NCBI GenBank assembly: GCA_009911175.1
Contig: QXWX01000147.1
Span: 1-12,323 of the forward strand
DNA: 12,323 nt
Direction: 5' to 3'
From: Lachnospiraceae bacterium
Lineage (GTDB): Bacteria; Bacillota_A; Clostridia; Lachnospirales; Lachnospiraceae
Shown here: piece by piece, positions 6,517 to 12,323 of the stretch
Position numbering within the stretch: the first letter of the stretch is position 1
Layout of the letters: each line of letters opens with the position of its first letter
Translations under genes and position numbers: made by a program
The notes under the pieces: generated by a model
What the model saw: the letters and a program-made list of their open reading frames with translations, nothing else
What the model was told of the DNA's origin: nothing
The model's database searches: none

Positions 6517-8298
6517 ATGCAAAAAACAATGAATGAGTACTATTGTTACCTAAGTAAAGCAATTACGCTCCATGAAGCATGTAAAGTATTGGGGATTGAA
6601 CTGATTCCATCTGGTGATGACTATATTTGCCGTTGTTTTTTTCATGATGATGAGCATCCGTCTATGCATTTATATACGGAAAGTAACAGCTATTATTGCT
6701 TTCAGTGTGGAGAAAATGGAAATCTGTTTTCATTTATTAAAGGGAAGCTTGGATGCAGCTTTTTAGAAAGTGTACAGTGGATAGAAAAACATTATCCAGA
6801 AGTGCTAAGTGAAAAACCAACGATAGGTGAGCAGAATATAGACGGATACGAAATAGCACGAAACTTCTACTGTGTTATGTCGGAAGAAGAACAGGGGTTA
6901 AGTGTTTTTGTAAAAGATCGAAAGTTTACTAGGAAGTTATTGAATGATGCGGAAATTTATTATGCTAAAGGACGAAAATTACAGCATTTACTTAATAAAA
7001 AAGATCAATTTATTGAGCAGACAAATAAATTGGAAGAAAAACAATTATTAAATAGAGTGCCTAATCAGATGCATCATATCAATGTGGAAAGATATGAAGA
7101 TTATTTTAAAGCAGACCGTATAATGATTACACTTCGTAATGATCGAAATGAAATTATTGGTTTCGCAGGCAGAAGCATCGTAGAACAAGATAAACCTAAA
7201 TATTTATTTACAAAAAGATTAGATAAGAAACATTTATTATATCGATTAAATCATGTAAAAAGGAAATATTCAAAAGACCGAAAACTGCAGGCCCTGTATA
7301 TTGTGGAAGGGATTTTTGATGCTCTGCGGTTGGAAAAAAATAATCAGGCAGCAGTGGCAGTATTGGGTAGCCATCTAACTCAAACACAGACAAGTCTTAT
7401 CGAGGAATATGTAAAATCTTTGGATTGCGCAGTGACTTTATGTGTATTTATGGATTCTGATGAAGCCGGGTTAAAAGGGAATTATGAAACCATTCGGAAT
7501 TTGTGGAAGCGTAGTGCCCTAAGAAAATGCAATATAAATGTAAACGTAATTACAAGTGGTGAGAAAGATCCAGACGAATATTATAGCAAGCGCCGGAAAG
7601 AAGAAAATGAGGGAATAGCGACCTACTCGGTATTTGAATATCTATTTAGATATCATTTGAGGAATGAAGAGACAACATTAGCTGAGGTTGATATACAAGA
7701 AGAATACTCATCAAAAACCATAGAAGAAAAAATTAATATTTTGCATAAAATAGAGAGCTTTTTACTTGATGATGAGTGGCGGGAAATCATAGGAAGGTAT
7801 CACTCTCTATATGCAGAAGGAAAACAAGATGTTAATGTGCCGGAGGACTTTTCGTTCGGTTTAATAAAAGGATATGTCCAAGGGGAGAATGCGGAAAAGT
7901 ATTGCGGAGAGGAAAAAAGAGACTATCTGTACCATATGCGTAATGCTTTGCAGATAGCCAGAATCAGTTACGAACGTGAGGATATCAGACTGGATGAATG
8001 GACATGGGATCGCATTGAGATTTGTGCGGACGCGTTTTTTGTACATTTTTATGAGGATTTATTGGCAAACGAATTAAGTCCGCGCACGATTCAAATTCCA
8101 ATGATAGAGGCAATGACTCCTAAAAAGTTGGATGTACAAAGAAGAAAGTTGATTTATTGCCATGAAGAATTGGTTTTACAGCAATATGTGCTGAATGAAT
8201 TGTTATCAAGAGGAAGCTATTCTCAATATGAAGAGTTTATTCCGGCAATTAGATATCAGTCCGGCCGTGGTACCTATATGACGGAATCCAACGGTTGA
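6517..8298 (+). CDS. DnaG-like CHC2/Toprim primase with RT-fingers C-terminus
   Basis: A 593-residue protein. ATG at 6517 is preferred over 6511 because AAAGGAG (6503-6509) is seven bases away. Residues ~30-95 are a CHC2 zinc finger with ligands Cys40, His43, Cys61 and Cys64, followed by GENGNLFSFI as in DnaG. Residues ~185-240 match the DnaG polymerase base (RIMITLRNDRNEIIGFAGRS, then KPKYLF). The Toprim domain has VEGIFDAL (Glu264) and MDSDEAG (Asp313, Asp315), the metal-binding set. There is no DnaB-interacting C-terminal domain. Instead residues ~500-593 (TPKKLDVQRRKLIYCHEE, LVLQQYVLNELL, FIPAIRYQ) look like RT finger motifs 0-2, which the next ORF lacks. It ends in a TGA overlapping the next ORF. 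It should make RNA primers, probably for the linked RT. It may really be the N-terminal part of one fused protein (see findings). AT-rich like its neighbour and unlike the left half. Confidence 0.85.
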   Translation: MQKTMNEYYCYLSKAITLHEACKVLGIELIPSGDDYICRCFFHDDEHPSMHLYTESNSYYCFQCGENGNLFSFIKGKLGCSFLESVQWIEKHYPEVLSEKPTIGEQNIDGYEIARNFYCVMSEEEQGLSVFVKDRKFTRKLLNDAEIYYAKGRKLQHLLNKKDQFIEQTNKLEEKQLLNRVPNQMHHINVERYEDYFKADRIMITLRNDRNEIIGFAGRSIVEQDKPKYLFTKRLDKKHLLYRLNHVKRKYSKDRKLQALYIVEGIFDALRLEKNNQAAVAVLGSHLTQTQTSLIEEYVKSLDCAVTLCVFMDSDEAGLKGNYETIRNLWKRSALRKCNINVNVITSGEKDPDEYYSKRRKEENEGIATYSVFEYLFRYHLRNEETTLAEVDIQEEYSSKTIEEKINILHKIESFLLDDEWREIIGRYHSLYAEGKQDVNVPEDFSFGLIKGYVQGENAEKYCGEEKRDYLYHMRNALQIARISYEREDIRLDEWTWDRIEICADAFFVHFYEDLLANELSPRTIQIPMIEAMTPKKLDVQRRKLIYCHEELVLQQYVLNELLSRGSYSQYEEFIPAIRYQSGRGTYMTESNG

Positions 8299-10886
8299 AT
8301 CGAAATACAGTATATCGTGTAAAACTTGATATAAAAGGGTTTTACGATAATATCAAGCGGCATATCGTAAGAAATGCTTTATATAAACCTTTCCAGCAGG
8401 CATTAAGGAAAGATGACAGTAAATTTGCATGCTTTCGTGGAAAAGATAATGATCCGGATGGAGACTCTTGTGCAAGAAATCTGTTAGAATGGATTCTTTC
8501 AGAGTTATTTAAAACAGAATATTATAGTGCTGCAGATGGAAAACTGTATAAGAAATCAGATGAGAATTGTGCAATACCACAAGGTCCGAATTTGTCTGCC
8601 TATATCGCTAATGTGGTTTTATTTGAGGTAGATAAAAAGGTATACGAGATTGTAAAAGAAGTGAATGCAAAATGTGAAGAGGATAAAATTGTAGTCCGCT
8701 ACTGCAGGTATGTGGATGATATGATTATTATTTCTTCGAATCCATCTATCCTGCTGTGTATTAAAGATGTGATACATTCCACTTTATACCAATTAGGTTT
8801 AGAACTTAGTCCTAAAACAGATTCGGAAGAAGGAATTTCAAAAGAAGAAGCGTTGGAGTGGACTGTGGATGAAAGAGGCGGTTTAGGGGTTTCCGCAGCA
8901 TTTGATATGGCCGATGATTCTTTGGATTCTGTGTTAGATGAATGTGACGAATATGATGTTACTGACAGAAGAGAGGCTCTGCGGCTGCTTCGAAGTACCT
9001 TAAGTCCAATGATTTACGAAGGCTTAAAAACAGAAATAGATTTTATGAAATTATTGGAAATTGTTTTTAAGACGGGAGAAATCAGGATTAACGATATCAT
9101 AAGATTTTCGGAACTTATGCTATATCATGCTGCTGAAAATATGTCTGACATCTGGGAGAATTATGTTGGCTTATGGAAACAAGGAATGCAATATTGTCCG
9201 TCAGATTCTATACTTCGGATTGAGGGGATGTCTACTTATGTATTTCTGGAAGGGTGCTGTCGAATTTTGAAACAGCAGAATCAAGCAAAGCAAGCGGAAA
9301 GTTATTCTTTATGGAAAAAATCTGAAATAAAGATCCGTGATACATTGAAAGGTGTAGATATCTGGCAGAAGATAGAAGAAGAGATTCATGAAAAAGAGTT
9401 ACTGAAAAAAAATGCCTGGGTTCTGAACTTAAAACTGATAGAGTTATATATTTTGTTAGGCAATGAGCAGACAATATCTCTGGATGTAGAAAGTAATGAA
9501 TATCTGGAACGATGGCTGTGGTATATGAAAAGGTCGCAGAAAATGAAACTTGCTAAACCGAAGCACAAAGAACTGCAACGCAGGGAAAAAGAAGAAAATA
9601 TTCTGCGGGATTACCATTTTAATACAAACTATTGGAAAGATGATTTAAACAATAATTCATTATATTGGCAGTCAGCATTACTTCCAGTTATTTTAAATGT
9701 GGATGGAAAAGATGAAGATAAAAAAAGAAATGTGAAGATATTGGCAGAAAGATATAAAAAATATCCTTCAATCGCATTGCATGAGGATATTAATACCATA
9801 CCGGCTTTTGAAGGTATGTTTAAACCTCTTATGAAAAGAGGTTTTATATCAGGGAATATGGAGGGTGCGTTAAATGACGTCACAGAAGTGATTTGCGCAG
9901 AAATGTTTGCTTTGTCTTCACCAGGTAACTATCAGAGCTTTTTAAAAGAGTCTTTTAATGCATACAACAATTATACCGAGAATTCGTTTTTCAGCAAAGG
10001 GCAGGGTGAAACAGGTAAGAAAGAGAAAAAGTATGAAGATTATGCGGTAAGTTTGATAAAAGATTTGAAGGAATTTGGAAGTTACATATCAGCATATCAA
10101 GAAGAGGGAAGAGCAAATCGTACACCAATTGTGTTGATACCGGCATGTACAACAAGAGCAGTTGATTACTATGTGATTGGGCAGGGAAATTATTTGGCCG
10201 CAGGAGTAAAAACAGTTCTCTGTAATTCCTGTAAAACAACAGCGGGAGGAGGAAGTTGCTTTATAGGGCCGGATTCATGGGATGACCGAAAACTAAATAA
10301 GGGAGAGGAATTGTTGAAAGAGAATACAATATATCATGGACTGAAACCGGGAATTTATATGCAGACATCGAAAGAACGGTGTAGAGGCGCTTTAGGAGAA
10401 AAGGAACAAGCATTGTTAGTATGTGATATCAGTCCCTATCATGAAAAAAACAGTCCAAATATAGAGTCAATGGTAGATGCTTTTTCAATTGTGGCACATA
10501 TCCCAATCCTAGAAGAAAAAATATATGTGAAGCAATGTATAGGAAAAAATAAATGTTCTAAAAAAGATGGATTTGTTATTCAAAAAGAAGGTCAGGAACG
10601 AGAAGAGATGAAAAACCTTATGGCGAATATTATAGAACATTGTCAGGACAGGGGGAGTACTACCACTATGACAGAATCGGATGAAGATGCAGAAAAAATG
10701 GAGGAATATCTAAAACGATTAGGACTTCATTATAACAGTGACTGGCTGTATAAGCGGGGAGAGTATTATAAGGAATTTCATAAGACGAAACCGCAGAGAG
10801 GTATAGCACCAACATTGATTGACTGGATGTATATTGAGATTGATTATCAAAAATTTATGGAGGATAAGAAACAATATTTGGTCTGA
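8295..10886 (+). CDS. Reverse transcriptase palm with long C-terminal nitrilase-like domain
   Basis: An 863-residue ORF that opens at RT motif A: VKLDIKGFYDNI (Asp12). It continues with motif B AIPQGPNLSAYIA (94-106), catalytic motif C RYVDDMIII (Asp141, Asp142) and motif D LGLELSPKT. Palm catalytic residues are intact, but finger motifs are missing here and present at the end of ORF1. Residues ~200-470 are mostly charged helices. Residues ~450-863 contain PIVLIPACTTRAVDYY (Cys618), AAGVKTVLCNSC and GGGSCFIGPDSWD, reminiscent of a C-N hydrolase (nitrilase) core as found in UG1/DRT1-type defence RTs; the catalytic Glu and Lys are not assigned. The only possible start near motif A is TTG at 8295 without a Shine-Dalgarno; the first internal ATG is residue 143, inside the active site. 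It thus needs coupling to, or fusion with, ORF1. RT identity is firm, nitrilase identity is tentative. Confidence 0.82.
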   Translation: MNRNTVYRVKLDIKGFYDNIKRHIVRNALYKPFQQALRKDDSKFACFRGKDNDPDGDSCARNLLEWILSELFKTEYYSAADGKLYKKSDENCAIPQGPNLSAYIANVVLFEVDKKVYEIVKEVNAKCEEDKIVVRYCRYVDDMIIISSNPSILLCIKDVIHSTLYQLGLELSPKTDSEEGISKEEALEWTVDERGGLGVSAAFDMADDSLDSVLDECDEYDVTDRREALRLLRSTLSPMIYEGLKTEIDFMKLLEIVFKTGEIRINDIIRFSELMLYHAAENMSDIWENYVGLWKQGMQYCPSDSILRIEGMSTYVFLEGCCRILKQQNQAKQAESYSLWKKSEIKIRDTLKGVDIWQKIEEEIHEKELLKKNAWVLNLKLIELYILLGNEQTISLDVESNEYLERWLWYMKRSQKMKLAKPKHKELQRREKEENILRDYHFNTNYWKDDLNNNSLYWQSALLPVILNVDGKDEDKKRNVKILAERYKKYPSIALHEDINTIPAFEGMFKPLMKRGFISGNMEGALNDVTEVICAEMFALSSPGNYQSFLKESFNAYNNYTENSFFSKGQGETGKKEKKYEDYAVSLIKDLKEFGSYISAYQEEGRANRTPIVLIPACTTRAVDYYVIGQGNYLAAGVKTVLCNSCKTTAGGGSCFIGPDSWDDRKLNKGEELLKENTIYHGLKPGIYMQTSKERCRGALGEKEQALLVCDISPYHEKNSPNIESMVDAFSIVAHIPILEEKIYVKQCIGKNKCSKKDGFVIQKEGQEREEMKNLMANIIEHCQDRGSTTTMTESDEDAEKMEEYLKRLGLHYNSDWLYKRGEYYKEFHKTKPQRGIAPTLIDWMYIEIDYQKFMEDKKQYLV

Positions 10887-10936
10887 GATAGTCAGGGATT
10901 TATAAGGTCATATTTAGAGAAAGGGACGGTTTACTT

Positions 10937-11166
10937 CTGGAAGAATGGAACGAATTGTGGCATGAAAAGCTGCTTGAGGACATTTCTAATATGGTTTTGA
11001 GATGTTTTGGGCATTATTGTAGATGAATTCGCTGGTGGAAGATAGAAAGGCTAATATTGAAATTTGTGTCATTCCGAACAACTATCCAGTAAATTATAAG
11101 GTCGAATATCATTATCGGAGTGTCAGCACTAAGCAGCAGTTAAAGGGACAGGAATCGAATACCTGA
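10937..11166 (+). pseudogene. Decayed AlbA_2/Schlafen-type ATP-binding protein fragment
   Basis: Broken coding sequence split over at least three frames. The pieces in order are HEKLLEDISNMV (frame of 10937), GIIVDEF after a one-step shift near 11010, and VEDRKANIEICVIPNNYP continuing to YKVEYHYRSVSTKQQLKG (11035-11148) after another shift, ending at TGA 11164. The order and wording match the AlbA_2 putative DNA-binding domain of RecG-like/Schlafen-like ATP-binding proteins, which normally read KKLLEDIPNKI ... YPVNYKGEYHYRSGSTKQQLKG. The N-terminal part and everything after the domain are gone. It is a dead gene left by an earlier insertion or deletion, and it explains most of the 317 bases between the RT and the nuclease. 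Confidence 0.75.
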
Positions 11167-11194
11167 AAAAATTCTCCGCACTGCGGAGAGAATT
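11167..11194 (+). repeat. Hairpin before the nuclease gene, copy of a segment inside it
   Basis: These 28 bases match 11487-11514 at 27 positions, exactly 320 bases downstream (C at 11181 versus T at 11501). The core is a hairpin: TCTCCG, loop CACTG, CGGAGA, with further A/T pairing. It ends immediately before the GGAGGA ribosome site of the DUF1016 gene, so it could affect translation. Inside the gene the same bases encode KFSALRREL, a normal part of the DUF1016 N-terminal domain. The intergenic copy is therefore most likely derived from coding sequence. Confidence 0.8.
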
Positions 11195-11203
11195 GGAGGA
11201 TTT

Positions 11204-12250
11204 ATGGAACTTGCTAAATATGAGAATAGGCTCTATTTAGAAATCAAAAAGTTGATAGATAATAGTCGCAATAAAGTTGCTTCCATTGTTAATTCTGAGA
11301 TCACAGATTTGTATTGGAAAATTGGAAGTCATATTAATGAAAATATACTTAATAATGAACGTGCAACATATGGAAAGCAGATTATAAAATATTTATCAGA
11401 AAAGTTGACGCAAGAGTATGGACGTGGATGGAGCGAAAAACAGTTGCGGCATTGTGTGCATTTAGCGATTACATTTCCTTATGACGAAAAATTCTCCGCA
11501 TTGCGGAGAGAATTAAATTGGACATGTATAAAAGCATTAATGTATATAGATGAACCGTTGAAGAGAGATTTTTATATCGAAATGTGCAAAATGAACCATT
11601 GGAATACTCGAACGCTTCAGGATAGAATTAATTCTATGCTGTATGAGAGAACCGCTATTAGCAGAAAGCCGGATGAGCTGATAGTTCAGGAATTGTCATT
11701 ATTGCAAGAAGAAAATAAATTGACTCCGGATTTAGTGTTTAGAGATCCATATTTTTTGGATTATCTGGGGCTTACGGATACTTATTCTGAAAAGGATTTG
11801 GAATCTGCAATTATTGCAGAATTGCAGCAGTTCATTATAGAATTGGGGTCTGATTTTGCGTTTATGGCTCGTCAGAAAAGAATTACGATAGATAATGAAG
11901 ACTACTATATCGATCTGTTATTCTTTCATAGAAGACTGAAGTGTCTGGTCGCTATTGACCTGAAATTAGGAAAGTTTGAAGCGGCACATAAAGGACAAAT
12001 GGAACTTTATTTACGTTGGCTGGAAAAATACGAAATGGTTGAAGGGGAAAATCAGCCGATAGGGTTGATTTTGTGTTCTGGTAAAAATGAGGAACATATT
12101 GAACTGATGAGACTCGATGAAAGTAATATACGAGTTGCGGAGTATATGACAAAACTTCCAGACATGAAGTTGCTTGAGGCTAAACTAAAACAATCTATTA
12201 ACAGGGCTAAGAAGAGGCTTGCTTCATCATTAGATTCAGGTCGTTCCTAG
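11204..12250 (+). CDS. DUF1016 (YhcG-type) PD-(D/E)XK nuclease
   Basis: A complete 348-residue member of the DUF1016 family. The N-terminal domain (about 5-150) has the familiar opening of helices, ITDLYWKIGSHI, YGKQIIKYLSEKLTQEYGRGWS and RELNW. The C-terminal domain (about 170-330) is a PD-(D/E)XK nuclease: YYIDLLFFHRRLKCLVAIDLK supplies Asp237, Asp252 and Lys254, followed by GQMELYLRW and PIGLILCSGK. Family members are predicted structure-specific nucleases, common in genomic islands and near restriction-modification or defence genes; the biological role is not settled. GGAGGA at 11195-11200 precedes the ATG by three bases, slightly close. I saw no separate promoter, so it may be read from upstream. 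No clear terminator follows. Confidence 0.9.
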   Translation: MELAKYENRLYLEIKKLIDNSRNKVASIVNSEITDLYWKIGSHINENILNNERATYGKQIIKYLSEKLTQEYGRGWSEKQLRHCVHLAITFPYDEKFSALRRELNWTCIKALMYIDEPLKRDFYIEMCKMNHWNTRTLQDRINSMLYERTAISRKPDELIVQELSLLQEENKLTPDLVFRDPYFLDYLGLTDTYSEKDLESAIIAELQQFIIELGSDFAFMARQKRITIDNEDYYIDLLFFHRRLKCLVAIDLKLGKFEAAHKGQMELYLRWLEKYEMVEGENQPIGLILCSGKNEEHIELMRLDESNIRVAEYMTKLPDMKLLEAKLKQSINRAKKRLASSLDSGRS

Positions 12251-12323
12251 TGTAGCGTCTCAATCATTTTTTAATTTATGCTAAATATACGAAAACACTT
12301 GACTTTTTGCACTAAATATGCTA
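12251..12323 (+). promoter_or_regulatory. Probable promoter of the next gene, cut by the window end
   Basis: TTGACT (12299-12304) is a 5/6 -35 box; 17 bases further the window ends in TA at 12322, where the -10 box would begin. CTAAATAT occurs twice (12281-12288 and 12312-12319), 31 bases apart, around this -35, as an operator might. A T-run (12268-12272) lacks a preceding stem. No gene lies in these 73 bases. Confidence 0.4.

Noticed and set aside
8253..8298. Programmed -1 ribosomal frameshift between ORF1 and ORF2
   Set aside because: No X XXY YYZ slippery heptamer lies in the overlap window; loss of a G or stop-restart coupling is simpler, though I keep it as a minor option.
8295..10886. 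Group II intron maturase or retron RT
   Set aside because: No maturase X/thumb or HNH endonuclease region follows the palm, no intron RNA domains flank it, and a 700-residue non-RT extension plus a primase partner fits neither group.
12278..12323. CRISPR or other repeat array at the right edge
   Set aside because: Only two 8-base copies (CTAAATAT) are seen before the window ends; they fit a promoter-operator better.

Overview
The window reads as a chromosomal segment from a gut-type, low-to-medium-GC Firmicute, most likely a Lachnospiraceae or related Clostridia. The support is indirect: AGGAGG-type ribosome sites, a GH43 enzyme, a LytTR/GHKL two-component pair, a BcrA-like ABC ATPase, a DUF1016 nuclease and group II intron-like debris. 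It splits into two parts of different character. Bases 1-6124 are a GC-richer, ordinary chromosomal background. Bases from about 6125 to the end are an AT-richer accessory island that cuts an ABC transporter gene in half.

Left part. The first ~105 bases resemble the leader of a group II intron maturase and are probably debris. A membrane-anchored SGNH-like protein with a C-terminal BspA-type repeat follows (110-1423). Next comes a probable operon: a cytoplasmic GH43 glycosidase with a CBM6-like tail (1530-2981), a LytTR response regulator (3007-3714) and a GHKL sensor kinase (3711-5024, ATGA overlap). Convergent with these is a RelB/DinJ-type antitoxin (5309-5055, minus strand) with no toxin beside it and an apparently lost start. 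A good intrinsic terminator (5464-5500) and a sigma-A-like promoter (5518-5546) lead into the ABC ATPase gene. That gene runs normally to the first Walker B aspartate and then becomes unrelated sequence.

Right part. After a 340-base leader containing a strong promoter (6392-6420) come two large overlapping ORFs. ORF1 (6517-8298) is a DnaG-like protein with a CHC2 zinc finger and a Toprim domain, and its C-terminus looks like reverse transcriptase (RT) fingers. ORF2 (8295-10886) starts abruptly at RT motif A, carries the YVDD catalytic site, and continues through a long helical region into a ~400-residue domain with nitrilase-like features. The two join with a TTGA overlap, and restoring one G in a GG run would fuse them into a single primase-RT-nitrilase-like polypeptide of about 1,450 residues. 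This is the most interesting object in the window. It resembles the defence-associated RTs of the UG/DRT class with a nitrilase C-terminus, here with an added primase module. Behind it lie a decayed AlbA_2/Schlafen-type ATP-binding gene (about 10937-11166) and an intact DUF1016 PD-(D/E)XK nuclease (11204-12250). The nuclease gene has a hairpin beside its ribosome site that is a 27/28-base copy of a segment inside the gene. The window ends in a likely promoter for the next island gene.

How the parts work together is inferred. The left half looks like carbohydrate handling with a peptide- or signal-responsive regulator. The right half looks like a defence or mobile island, with an RT-primase enzyme and a structure-specific nuclease beside remnants of earlier insertions. 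All family names come from reading motifs; no database search was run.
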